DNA of 64,000 nt from Phytohabitans houttuyneae (lineage in GTDB: Bacteria; Actinomycetota; Actinomycetes; Mycobacteriales; Micromonosporaceae): positions 806,001 to 870,000 of the forward strand of contig NZ_BLPF01000003.1 in assembly GCF_011764425.1 (NCBI RefSeq), read 5' to 3'. The position numbers and the translations under genes are program-made. Positions within the stretch are counted from its first letter, which is position 1. Every line of letters begins with the position of its first letter. Shown here one piece after another: positions 16,343-24,605 of the stretch. Under the pieces are notes generated by a model, which worked only from the letters and a program-made list of their open reading frames with translations, had not been told where the DNA came from and did no database searches.

Positions 16343-17520
16343 TTACCGCCGCCGGCCGCGCTCGCCGGCATGAGTGCCGGTGGTGGGCTCCCGGGTATCC
16401 CCAGGAGCCCACCTGTACGGAGACGGCCAGAGGCCGCCGATGTAGAGCAGCCGATTGGGTGAACCGCTGCCCGGGCCGGTGACGACCCCGGTGGTCGCCG
16501 CGCTGACGATCGCCGCGTTGACGGTGGCCGGGCTCGCCGAGGGGTGGCCGCTGAGGTAGATGGCCGCCGCGCCCGCCACATGCGGTGCCGAGAAGGACGT
16601 GCCGCTGCCGGTGTAGGTGGCGGTATCGCTGGTGCGCCAGTCGGAGGTGATGTCCACGCCCGGAGCGAACAGGTCCAGCACGGACCCGTAGTTGGACCAG
16701 GACACCCTGGCGTCGGTGCGGCCGGTGGCACCGACCGTCAAACCCTCCGCCACACGGGCGGGGGAGGTGCCGCTGGCGTTCACGCCGTTGTTGCCGGCCG
16801 CGATCGCGTACGTGATGCCGGCGCTGATCGAGCGCCGCACCGCCGCGTCAAGGCTGCTGCTCGCGCCGCCGCCGAGGCTGAGGTTGGCCACGGCGGGGCG
16901 GACAGCGTTGGCGGTCACCCAGTCGATGCCGGCGATGATGCCTGCGGTGGTGCCCTGGCCGCTGCTGTTGAGCACGCGTACGGCGACGATGTTCGCGTTC
17001 TTGGCCACGCCGTAGCTGGCGCAGGCGGCGACCCCGGCCACGAAGGTGCCGTGCCCGTTGCCGTCGGCGGCGACGTTGTCACCGTCCACCGCGTCATAGC
17101 CGTACGACGCCCGGCCGCCGAAGTCGCGGTGGGTGATGCGCACGCCGGTGTCGATGACGTAGATGCGCACGCCGGTGCTGGGCCCGTACGTGAACGACTG
17201 GTTCAGCGGCAGGTTGCGCTGGTCGATCCGGTCCAGGCCCCACGACGGCGGGTTGAGCTGCGTGGCGCTGGCGGTCACCCGCTGTCCTGCTCGACATAGC
17301 TGACCGCCGGATCAGCGGCAAGCCGGCGGGCGGCGCGTTCGCTGAGCGTCGCGGCGTAGCCGTGCACGGCGCGGCCGTACACCCGGCTGACCAGGCCGGT
17401 CAGCCTGGCCATGACGCTGCGGGGTACCGGGCCGCGATCCAGCACCACCCGCAGCAGTGCGCCCACGTTTTCGGCACGGCGGCGCTGGGGCCGTGGTGCC
17501 GCTTGCTGCAACGCCAACAT
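16343..17520 (-). pseudogene. Subtilisin-like (S8) protease, frame broken between propeptide and catalytic domain
   Basis: The first frame (from ATG 17520) gives an I9-type propeptide (VYGRAVHGYAATLSERAARR, then LAADPAVSYVEQD). One base later the frame stops, and the catalytic domain continues in the next frame from 17278: VTASATQLNPPSWGLDRIDQ. The triad is intact: Asp in YVIDTGVRITH, His in GNGHGTFVAGV and Ser in GSGTSFSAPHVAG. The break is at an AGCGGG stretch near 17280. A signal peptide is not evident, so the N-terminus may be damaged too. A one-base sequencing error would also explain the break. Confidence 0.8.
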
Positions 17521-17557
17521 GGCCAAAATCTACTTCGCCTATAGGTCTTATATGCTA

Positions 17558-17570
17558 AGCACTTGGTGCT
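17558..17570 (-). terminator. Small hairpin after the reductase gene
   Basis: AGCAC-TTG-GTGCT, 25 bases beyond the stop of the minus-strand reductase, in a locally AT-rich patch. A weak terminator candidate; the same patch also lies upstream of the S8 protease start and may hold its promoter. Confidence 0.3.
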
Positions 17571-17594
17571 GGCGAAGCGGGCCGACGATCACGC

Positions 17595-18503
17595 CTAGTC
17601 GATGTCGATGACGGCCTTGCCGGACACCTGCCGGCCCAGCAGGGCCGTGATCGCGTCGGCGATGTGCCCCCAGGAGTCCTGCCAGCCGACCTGCACCTCG
17701 AGGGTGCCGGCGGCGGCAAGGGCGAGCAGGTCCGCCAGGTCGGGGCCGGGGTGGGACGCGTCGCCGAACGACTGCAGAGTCCTGGCCGGCCCGAGGGCGA
17801 AGATCGAGTTCGGTGGGAACACGGCCGGCTCGCCGGATGCCCACCCGATGCTCTGCAGGCTGCCGCCGGGCTTGAGCAGCCGCCACGCGGTGGTCAGGTG
17901 TTCGCCGCCGACATTCTCCAGTACCACGTCGACCGGCTGGTCGATGTGCTCCAGGCCGACCACGACCTCGTGTGCGCCGAGCGCGGCCAGGCCTTCCGTG
18001 CGCGGCGCCGAGCCGACCGAGGCGATCACGTGCGCGCCGCCGAGCCGGGCGAGCTGCACGGCGAGCCGGCCGACGCCGCCGGCGGCTCCGGTCACGAGGA
18101 CCCGGCGGCCCAGGACCGAGCCGGCCGCGCGCAGGGTCCGCAGCGCGGTGATGCCCACCAACGGCAGCGCGGCGGCCTGGGCGAGGTCGAGCCCGTCCGG
18201 AACGACGGCGAGGCTGCCGGTATCGAACGCCGCCCGCTGGGCCCAGGCCCCGGCGCCGAGGGCGGCGACCCGCGCACCCTCGGCCGGACCGGTGCCGTCC
18301 TCGGCGGGCTGGACGACGTATCCGGCCGCGTCGAAGCCGAGCACGCCGCCGGCCGGCTGGAAGCCCAGGTAACGCACCTCGCCGAAGTTCACCGACGCGT
18401 GCCGTACCTCGACCAGCGCCTGGCCGGGCCGCGGCACCGGCTCCGGCACGTCGGCCAGCCGGAACCCGTCGGCGGTCTCGGGGGCGGCGATCAGCGCTCG
18501 CAC
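17595..18503 (-). CDS. Zinc-free MDR-family quinone/alcohol reductase
   Basis: 302 residues from a GTG preceded by GGAGGT. The N-terminal catalytic GroES-like domain (VRALIAAPETADGFRLADVP, VNFGEVRYLGFQ) is followed by a Rossmann domain with AAGGVGRLAVQLARLGGA at about residue 145. The cysteine-rich zinc sites of true alcohol dehydrogenases are absent, which places it with NADPH:quinone reductases and related enzymes. It is divergent from the TetR gene at 18591 and shares with it two strong palindromes, so it is the likely target of that regulator. Confidence 0.9.
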   Translation of the reverse strand: MRALIAAPETADGFRLADVPEPVPRPGQALVEVRHASVNFGEVRYLGFQPAGGVLGFDAAGYVVQPAEDGTGPAEGARVAALGAGAWAQRAAFDTGSLAVVPDGLDLAQAAALPLVGITALRTLRAAGSVLGRRVLVTGAAGGVGRLAVQLARLGGAHVIASVGSAPRTEGLAALGAHEVVVGLEHIDQPVDVVLENVGGEHLTTAWRLLKPGGSLQSIGWASGEPAVFPPNSIFALGPARTLQSFGDASHPGPDLADLLALAAAGTLEVQVGWQDSWGHIADAITALLGRQVSGKAVIDID

Positions 18504-18526
18504 TACGGCACCTCCACAGCAGAAAG

Positions 18527-18541
18527 CGGACCGATGGTCCG
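18527..18541. promoter_or_regulatory. TetR operator 1
   Basis: CGGACC-GAT-GGTCCG, a perfect 15-bp palindrome, 24 bases upstream of the reductase start. Confidence 0.7.
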
Positions 18542-18560
18542 GATGTGCTGCGATACTATA

Positions 18561-18575
18561 CGGACTCGTGGTCCG
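18561..18575. promoter_or_regulatory. TetR operator 2
   Basis: CGGAC-TCGTG-GTCCG, the same palindrome with one imperfect central pair, 34 bp from operator 1 and 15 bases before the TetR start. The AT-rich ATACTAT between the two copies is a likely -10 box, so binding would block both divergent promoters. Confidence 0.7.
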
Positions 18576-18590
18576 GTTTTGGGAGGGGTG

Positions 18591-19166
18591 ATGGCCGTCG
18601 AACGCGTGGACGCCGCCCGCAACCGCCAGGCGATCCTGCGGGCCGCCGAAAAGCTGCTCGCGCTGCACGGGCCCGAGCGCATCTCGCTGGACCTGGTCGC
18701 CGCCACGGCCGGCGTGGGAAAGGGCACCGTGTTCCGCCGGTTCGGCAGCCGGACCGGCCTGTTCCAGGAGCTGCTCGCCGAGCGCGCGGCCCGCATCGGC
18801 GACGCCATCGCGGGCGGCCCGCCACCGCTGGGCCCGGGCGCGCCGCCGGCGGAGCGGCTGCTGGGCTTCCTCGACGAGCTGGCGAAGCTCGCCGCGAAGA
18901 ACATCGCGCTGATCGCCGCCCACGAGCAGGCGTGTGCCGCCGACAAGCACCAGGACCCCACCTACCGGCGCTGGCACGAGCACCTGACCGGCCTCATCGA
19001 CCAGCTCCGCCCCGGCGGCGACGCCGAGTTCCTGGCACACATGCTGCTCGCCTCGTTCGACGGCGAGCTGGTCCGCCAGATCACCGGCCACGGTGGGGTC
19101 AACCGGCTGCGGGCGGCGGTCCGCGACCTGGCCACCACGATCCTGCCCGCCGCACGCGTCGGATGA
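18591..19166 (+). CDS. TetR/AcrR-family regulator of the adjacent reductase
   Basis: 191 residues. Residues 8-55 form the helix-turn-helix (RNRQAILRAAEKLLALHGPE, then VAATAGVGKGTVFRRFGSRT), and the remainder is an all-helical ligand domain. GGGAGG precedes the ATG. Two matching palindromes stand in the intergenic region with the divergent reductase, the usual layout for autorepression plus control of a detoxifying enzyme. The inducer is unknown. Confidence 0.92.
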   Translation: MAVERVDAARNRQAILRAAEKLLALHGPERISLDLVAATAGVGKGTVFRRFGSRTGLFQELLAERAARIGDAIAGGPPPLGPGAPPAERLLGFLDELAKLAAKNIALIAAHEQACAADKHQDPTYRRWHEHLTGLIDQLRPGGDAEFLAHMLLASFDGELVRQITGHGGVNRLRAAVRDLATTILPAARVG

Positions 19167-19176
19167 GGCTGCCGCC

Positions 19177-19191
19177 CACCCGGTACGGGTG
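19177..19191 (+). terminator. Hairpin after the TetR gene
   Basis: CACCCG-GTA-CGGGTG, 10 bases after the stop. A six-base GC stem without a T-run; probable weak terminator. Confidence 0.4.
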
Positions 19192-19394
19192 AGCGGGCCG
19201 CGACGCCGCCCCGACAGCACGGGTCCGGCCGCGCGGCCCGCGCCGCGAGCCCGCGTCAAGAAAACGTCAAAGATCCAGGAGATCGCCGGCACCCGCACCT
19301 ACGCTGACCGCGTGCATGCCGCTGACCTCGCCGCCGGCGAGGCTCCACCCGAATCGCCCGCCTCGTCGCCGCGCCGCCGCGCGGTGCGCAGGCC

Positions 19395-21338
19395 GTGACC
19401 GGCCGGCCGCGGCCGCAGCCCGGACCCACCCCGGCGCCGAACGTGCGGGACACCGTGCGACTGGCGGTGGTGGTCGGCGCGCTGGGCGTCGTGTTCGGCG
19501 ACATCGGGACCAGCCCGATCTACACCATCCAGACGGTGTTCAACCCGAACGACCCGCACCCGGTGCCGGTCAGCACCGAGAACGTCTTCGGCGTCGTCTC
19601 GCTGATCTTCTGGTCCGTCATGATCATCGTCACGGTCACCTACGTGCTGCTGGCCATGCGTATCGACAACGACGGCGAGGGCGGCATCATGGCCCTCATC
19701 ACGCTGCTGCGCCGCTCGGCCGCCGGCCGCGGCCGGCGCGCCGCCGGGATGCTGGCCGGCCTGGGCATCTTCGGCGCCGCGCTGTTCCTGGGCGACAGCA
19801 TGATCACACCGGCCATCTCGGTGCTGTCCGCGGTCGAGGGCGTCAAGGTGGTCGAACCGTCGCTGGAAGAGTGGATCGTGCCGATCACCGCCGTGATCAT
19901 CGTGGTGCTGTTCGCGGTGCAGCGGCACGGGACCGCCGCCGTCGGCCGCCTCTTCGGCCCGATCATGATCCTGTGGTTCGTCACCGTCGGCGGCCTCGGC
20001 GTCGCCGGCATCACCCACGACCCGAGCATCCTGAAGGCGCTGTCGCCGACGTACGCGTTGGGCTTCCTGGCCGGCCACTTCCACATCGCGTTCTTCGCCC
20101 TGGCCGCGATCGTGCTCGCGGTCACCGGCGCCGAGGCGCTGTACGCGGACATGGGTCACTTCGGCCGCCGCGCCATCACCCGCGCCTGGCTGATCCTCGT
20201 CCTCCCGGCCTGCGTGCTCAGCTACCTCGGCCAGGGCGCGCTGATCCTCGAAGACCCGGCCCACATCAGCAGCCCGTTCTTCCTGCTCGCCCCCGGCTGG
20301 GGGCGGCTGCCGCTGGTGGTGCTGGCGACGGCGGCCACCGTCATCGCGGCCCAGGCGGTGATCACCGGGGCGTACTCGGTCGCGTCGCAGGCCGCGCAGC
20401 TGGGCTATCTGCCCCGGCTGCGGATCGCGCACACGTCCGAGTCCACGATTGGCCAGATCTACGTGCCGTTCATCAACTGGCTGCTGCTGGTCTCCGTGCT
20501 GACGTTGGTTTTCGCCTTCCGCACCTCGGCGGCGCTGGCGTTCGCGTTCGGCATGGCGGTGACCGGGACGATCACCATCACCACCCTGATGTTCTTCTTC
20601 GTGGCCCGCCAGCGGTGGCGCACGCCGCTGTGGCTGCTCGGCGCCGGCGCCGCCGTGCTGCTGCTGGTCGACCTGCTGTTCGTCGCGGCCAACCTGACCA
20701 AGCTGGTACACGGCGCGTGGCTGCCGCTGCTGATCGGCCTGACCGCGTTTACGATCATGACCACCTGGCAGCGCGGCCGGAAGATCGTCACGGCCGAACG
20801 GGAACGGCGCGAAGGCTCGCTGCACGAGTTCGTCGCCCAGCTGCGCGCGAACAACCCGGCCACCACACGGGTACCGGGCACGGCGGTCTTCCTCAACCGC
20901 GGCAAGCAGACCGCGCCGCTGGCGCTGCGGGCCAACGTCGAGCACAACCACGTGCGCCACGAACACGTGCTGATCCTGTCGCTGGAGACCGAGCCGATGC
21001 CGCGGGTACCGGCCGAACGGCGGATCACCGTGGACGATCTCGGCTACGCCGACGACGGGATCATCCACGTGCGCATCCGGTTCGGGTACATGGAGTCCCC
21101 GGACGTACCGGCCGCGCTGGCGATGCTCGACCCGGCCACCGCCGAGGGACGGCCGCAGCTGGACGAGGCGTCCTACTTCCTGTCCAAGATCGAGCTGCGC
21201 CGCGGGCCGTCAAGCGCGATGGCGCCGTGGCGCAAACGGCTGTTCATCGCCACCTCGCACATCACCGCCGACGCCGCCGAACACTTCGCGCTGCCGCGCG
21301 AGCGCACCGTCATCATGGGCTCCCACATCGAGGTGTAG
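19395..21338 (+). CDS. kup: Kup-type potassium uptake permease
   Basis: 647 residues, full length. About twelve membrane segments occupy residues 20-450 after a short cytoplasmic N-terminus; the GDIGTSPIY motif at residue 38 and FFALAAIVLAVTGAEALYAD (helices 6-7) are signatures of the Kup/HAK family, which imports K+ driven by protons. The C-terminal 190 residues form the cytoplasmic domain (ANNPATTRVPGTAVFLNRGK). GTG 19395 is the only possible start, since a stop lies in frame shortly upstream and no other start codon intervenes; it has no clear ribosome site. A c-di-AMP riboswitch, sometimes found before kup genes, is not recognisable. Confidence 0.95.
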   Translation: MTGRPRPQPGPTPAPNVRDTVRLAVVVGALGVVFGDIGTSPIYTIQTVFNPNDPHPVPVSTENVFGVVSLIFWSVMIIVTVTYVLLAMRIDNDGEGGIMALITLLRRSAAGRGRRAAGMLAGLGIFGAALFLGDSMITPAISVLSAVEGVKVVEPSLEEWIVPITAVIIVVLFAVQRHGTAAVGRLFGPIMILWFVTVGGLGVAGITHDPSILKALSPTYALGFLAGHFHIAFFALAAIVLAVTGAEALYADMGHFGRRAITRAWLILVLPACVLSYLGQGALILEDPAHISSPFFLLAPGWGRLPLVVLATAATVIAAQAVITGAYSVASQAAQLGYLPRLRIAHTSESTIGQIYVPFINWLLLVSVLTLVFAFRTSAALAFAFGMAVTGTITITTLMFFFVARQRWRTPLWLLGAGAAVLLLVDLLFVAANLTKLVHGAWLPLLIGLTAFTIMTTWQRGRKIVTAERERREGSLHEFVAQLRANNPATTRVPGTAVFLNRGKQTAPLALRANVEHNHVRHEHVLILSLETEPMPRVPAERRITVDDLGYADDGIIHVRIRFGYMESPDVPAALAMLDPATAEGRPQLDEASYFLSKIELRRGPSSAMAPWRKRLFIATSHITADAAEHFALPRERTVIMGSHIEV

Positions 21339-21355
21339 CCGCGCCGGCCGCGTGG

Positions 21356-21751
21356 TCAGGCCGAGAACTCGTGGATCCGCTCCGGTGTGATCCGGGCGAC
21401 CAGACGCACGACGCTGGCCGGCTCGGGCGGCGGCGAAGCATCCAGGTACTTGCGGGAAAGCCGTTCCGGCAGCGCCTTGTCCGGATCTTCGACGAGCTCG
21501 GCCGTGCCGCGGATCTCCACCGAGTGGTAGGGGTTCGCCAGGTCGAACACCGACACCGACACCCGGGGGTCCCGCGCCAGGTTCCGCGCCTTCTGCTTGT
21601 CGGCCGTGACCGAGAACACGATCGTGTCGCCGTCACGGTCGACCCACACCACCGAGGAATGCGGCTGTCCATCGGGGCCCAGGGTGGCGATCGTGGCGAA
21701 GTTGCGGCCATCAAGGAGTCGACGCGCGGCGTCGTTGAGAGAAGCGGACAC
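21356..21751 (-). CDS. PPOX-class (F420/FMN-binding split-barrel) enzyme
   Basis: 131 residues from GTG 21751, the size of a single split-barrel. LDGRNFATIATLGPDGQPHS and VVWVDRDGDTIVFSVTADKQ are the strands that hold the flavin or F420 in pyridoxamine-phosphate-oxidase-like proteins, followed by KARNLARDPRVSVSV. Actinobacterial members are usually F420H2-dependent reductases of biliverdin or quinone-type substrates; the cofactor is inferred. The frame extends to 21823, but the added residues do not fit the family. It converges with kup, 17 bases apart. Confidence 0.88.
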   Translation of the reverse strand: MSASLNDAARRLLDGRNFATIATLGPDGQPHSSVVWVDRDGDTIVFSVTADKQKARNLARDPRVSVSVFDLANPYHSVEIRGTAELVEDPDKALPERLSRKYLDASPPPEPASVVRLVARITPERIHEFSA

Positions 21752-22083
21752 CCCACCATCATGATCGCCCAGGCCACGTGCCGGTAGAAGGAACATCCCT
21801 GTAACGGTCCGACGCACATCCACGGCACCCGCGCGCCGAACCGCAGCTCAGTGTCCCGAATAGACGGTCGCATCCACGCCGGGGAGCCGCGAGGCGAATC
21901 TCGCGCTGCACGTTTGGCCGGACCCCAGAGGGTATCCGGAAGCCAGGCGGTGAACCGTCATGAACTTGATCAAAGGCGCCGTGCGCGCGTGTGGCGCTGC
22001 CTGAGCCGCTTGCCGTGCTGGGCGATGCGGTGGAGGTCGAGCTGCGTGCGGCGCCGGGCGAGCGGCATGCTGGCCGCACAGAC
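21752..22083. other. No gene recognised
   Basis: Intergenic DNA between the PPOX gene start and the terminator of the hemerythrin operon. No reading frame with family features and no clear promoter consensus seen. Confidence 0.45.
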
Positions 22084-22115
22084 GCGGGTCCCAGCCGGCA
22101 GGGGCTGGGACCCGC
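22084..22115 (-). terminator. Strong terminator of the ferritin/hemerythrin operon
   Basis: GCGGGTCCCAGCC pairs perfectly with GGCTGGGACCCGC across a six-base loop, seven bases beyond the last stop of the minus-strand operon. On the plus strand the stem is followed by TTGTTT. Confidence 0.8.
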
Positions 22116-22122
22116 TTGTTTC

Positions 22123-22701
22123 TCACGCGTTTTCGCGTAGTGCTTGCGTGAGCTCGTCCTTGGTCATCGTGGATCGGCCGGGGATTTCGGCCTCCTTGGC
22201 CATCTCGTACAGCTCGGTCTTGCTGGCCTGTTCGAGGTCGCCGGGGGACTGGCCGGCGGTCGTTTCGGTGCCGAGCAGGCTGGTGCGGGTCTGTTCGAAG
22301 GCGGCGCCGAGCTTTTCCAGGGTGGCTTTGTCGACGGCGTCGCGCAGCGCGGGCAGGATCTGCTGTTCTTCTTCCTCGACGTGGTGGCGTACGGCTGCGA
22401 CGAACGCGTCGAACGCCTCCTCGAAGTGCGCTGTCGCGGTGAGGTTGGTGGCCTTGCGTAACAGGTGTTCGGCTTCGTGGTGCTCGTGTTCGGCGTGTTC
22501 GACCTCCTCATCCTCGCCGGGTTCGGCGCGGACGATGGCCGGGTACACCTCGGACTCCTCGGCCCGGGCGTGTGCGGCCAGCCGGGCGGTGATCTCCTGG
22601 ACCAGTGCGACCCGGTCGCCGTCGCCGGCCTTGACCTGGTCAAACAGTGTCTCGAGCGCACGGTGGTCCTGCTCGATGAGTGATATCGCGTCCGCGGCCA
22701 T
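22123..22701 (-). CDS. Hemerythrin-domain protein with C-terminal SAP/Rho-N-like tail
   Basis: 192 residues; AGGAG lies seven bases before ATG 22701. Residues 5-140 form a four-helix HHE domain with metal ligands in LIEQDHRALETL, HARAEESEVYP, HEHHEAEHLL and VRHHVEEEEQQILP, which binds a non-haem di-iron site for O2, NO or peroxide sensing. Residues 155-192 (KTELYEMAKEAEIPGRSTMT, KDELTQALREN) form a small helix-extended-helix module of the SAP/Rho-N type, suggesting nucleic-acid or protein contact. It is the last gene of a three-gene operon. Confidence 0.9.
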   Translation of the reverse strand: MAADAISLIEQDHRALETLFDQVKAGDGDRVALVQEITARLAAHARAEESEVYPAIVRAEPGEDEEVEHAEHEHHEAEHLLRKATNLTATAHFEEAFDAFVAAVRHHVEEEEQQILPALRDAVDKATLEKLGAAFEQTRTSLLGTETTAGQSPGDLEQASKTELYEMAKEAEIPGRSTMTKDELTQALRENA

Positions 22702-22738
22702 GGCGAAGCTCCTTACTGTGCCAGGGGGAATGGTGTTG

Positions 22739-23308
22739 TCATTTGCTGGCCCCGCGGATGGCGTCGCGGATGCGGTCGACCGCCGCCAGCGGGATCCCGA
22801 GCACGGCATTGGCGGTGGCCGACTCGGTGCCGGGGTGCGGGCGGGTCGGCGCCGCGGCCTCGGCCGCACGCACGGCGGTCGCGAGTTGCCGCAAGCGGTC
22901 CGGCGGCACGTGTTGACGCAGCCGCGGAAACTCGTACCGCTCCTCGTAGCGGGCGTGTTGCAGCACGCTGGTGCGTAGCAGCAGCACGCCTTCGTCGAAG
23001 CCGTCGGCGTCGACGCCGCCCTCGATCAGGACCTTGAGGGTCTCCTTGGCCTGCCGTTCCTCGGCGAGGCGTTCGTCGATCAGGGCGTCGTTGTCGCCGG
23101 GCAGCGTGCGGCTCAGCGGGTGGACGACCTCTTCCTCGGCGGTCTCGTGCACCGCCAGGAGCCGGACCAGGGCGTTGAAGGCGTCGGCCCTGGCGGGGCC
23201 GGTGCTGCCCGCGACGAGCAGGAACAGCTCCTCGATCTGGGCGTGCTGGGCCAGCAGCAGGCTGACCACGTCCTCGTTCGGGCCGGCAGTGGCCGGTGCG
23301 TCAGCCAC
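22739..23308 (-). CDS. Hemerythrin-domain protein
   Basis: 189 residues. Residues 10-150 form an HHE domain with probable iron ligands in LLLAQHAQIEELF, AVHETAEEEVVHPL and LQHARYEERYEFPRL. The tail (residues 155-189) is Ala-rich. Its ATG overlaps the end of the ferritin-like gene by eight bases, so the two are translationally coupled; a second hemerythrin follows after 37 bases. It is expected to bind O2/NO or handle peroxide within the same stress unit. Confidence 0.9.
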   Translation of the reverse strand: MADAPATAGPNEDVVSLLLAQHAQIEELFLLVAGSTGPARADAFNALVRLLAVHETAEEEVVHPLSRTLPGDNDALIDERLAEERQAKETLKVLIEGGVDADGFDEGVLLLRTSVLQHARYEERYEFPRLRQHVPPDRLRQLATAVRAAEAAAPTRPHPGTESATANAVLGIPLAAVDRIRDAIRGASK

Positions 23309-24518
23309 GGCGGCCTCCTTCGACGGCGCGCAGCGACTCGACCGGGTGCGGGCCTTCGGTCTCCAGGCGGTACTCGTCGCCGAACTGCTCGCGGTGCATG
23401 TCGATCACCTGCTCGCTGGGTGGCTTCTGCCCGGCGTGCAGCTGCTCCTGCATCCACTCGAAGCGCTCGTGCGCCTCGCGGACGTAGCCCTCGCCCAGCT
23501 TGTTCAGGTCGATCTGGGTGGCCAGCAGGTGCCGCAGGAACTCCTTGTTCGGCTCGAACAGCAGCGGCTCGGGCACCCCGGCCGAGCCGACGATCTCCTC
23601 CGGCTCACGCCCGTCGTGCTGGCGCAGCAGGTCCGCGGCCTGCTGCAGCTGGCCCAGCTCCATCTGCAGGTGCAGCTCCCACACCGCCTTGATCCGCGGG
23701 TCGCTCTCCTGCTGCATGAACGAGTGGTAGAGCCAGCACTCGTTGTACTCGTGGGTCAGCAGCCGCTCCCACCAGTTTTCCCCGGCGTCCAGCAGCGACT
23801 CGTAGTGCGTGACATGCTCCTGCTCGATCAGGCTGATCTCCTGGTAGAGCTGGCGGGCGATCGGCTCCATGTACTGCGGGCCGACGTTCATGTAGTAGAT
23901 CGCCACCTGCTGCTCGGCGGACAGGATCGTCAGCGCGTTCAGCTTCGACTGCGGGTTGACCGAGTCCTTGTCGTACGGCGCCCGCACCTCGTCGAACGGG
24001 TGCCGGTGCTCGGAGACGGTCGGGCGGCCGGGCATCACCTCGGTCAACGCGTCCACGACCTTCTCCGCCTTGCGCCGCTCCACCATCTCGTACAGGTTCG
24101 CGTACCGGTACAGGTGGTCGAAGTCCTCCAGCACACCGAACTCGTACGCCTGGCGCAGGTACGGGTCCGGCTCGTGCCGCGCGACCCACGCGGTCAGGTC
24201 GACCGCCACCTGCTCATAACCCAGCGTCGTCTCCAGCACGCTGGCCACCCCTGGCAGCAGCCAGTTGACCACCCGCTGCTGCTGGTTCTCCACATACCGG
24301 GTGTAGGCCAACTGCCGGCGCACGTCGTCGTCCGGGCAGTTACGGGCGAACTGGTGCGAGAACAGGATCGACTCCACCTCGATCCCGTTCATCGTGATGA
24401 TCCGGCACCGCGTATAAGGGTCGACCGCCTCAGGATCTATCGGTTCCACATTCAACTCCCGCCAGGACCGCAACTGCTGATCCAGCGGGAGACCTTTGTG
24501 CTCGAGCGGGTTGAACAT
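23301..24518 (-). CDS. Large ferritin-like di-iron protein of unknown function
   Basis: 405 residues from ATG 24518, with GAGGG a few bases upstream. Helical throughout; metal-ligand candidates are SVLETTLGYEQVAV, EFGVLEDFDHLYRY and LIEQEHVTHYESLL, matching the E/ExxH spacing of ferritin-like di-iron proteins, but the protein is more than twice the size of a ferritin or DPS subunit. The N-terminus (MFNPLEHKGLPLDQQLRSW) is hydrophilic with no signal. First gene of the operon with two hemerythrins and preceded by a SigF-type promoter. A role in iron or oxidative stress is inferred; the reaction is unknown. Confidence 0.8.
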   Translation of the reverse strand: MFNPLEHKGLPLDQQLRSWRELNVEPIDPEAVDPYTRCRIITMNGIEVESILFSHQFARNCPDDDVRRQLAYTRYVENQQQRVVNWLLPGVASVLETTLGYEQVAVDLTAWVARHEPDPYLRQAYEFGVLEDFDHLYRYANLYEMVERRKAEKVVDALTEVMPGRPTVSEHRHPFDEVRAPYDKDSVNPQSKLNALTILSAEQQVAIYYMNVGPQYMEPIARQLYQEISLIEQEHVTHYESLLDAGENWWERLLTHEYNECWLYHSFMQQESDPRIKAVWELHLQMELGQLQQAADLLRQHDGREPEEIVGSAGVPEPLLFEPNKEFLRHLLATQIDLNKLGEGYVREAHERFEWMQEQLHAGQKPPSEQVIDMHREQFGDEYRLETEGPHPVESLRAVEGGRRG

Positions 24519-24545
24519 GTGCCCTCCCTCTGTCGTGCCCGGCGC

Positions 24546-24570
24546 GTACCCCAAAGAAGCCGGGCGAAAC
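24546..24570 (-). promoter_or_regulatory. SigF/SigB-type promoter of the ferritin/hemerythrin operon
   Basis: On the minus strand GTTT, 15 bases, GGGTAC, an exact match to the GTTT-N15-GGGTA form used by the actinobacterial SigF/SigB group. Transcription would start about 20 bases before ATG 24518, leaving room for the GAGGG ribosome site. Confidence 0.75.
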
Positions 24571-24605
24571 GAGGAGGGTGCTGGCCGTCGGCAAAGAGCC
24601 GGCGC

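Noticed and set aside
19167-19394. Possible c-di-AMP riboswitch upstream of kup
   Set aside because: Only a small hairpin after the TetR gene is visible; the conserved ydaO core sequences could not be found by eye.
19299-21068. 589-residue reading frame opposite kup
   Set aside because: It is extremely rich in Arg, Gly, Asp and Gln with no fold or motif, the typical mirror of a high-GC gene. Kup on the other strand is certain.
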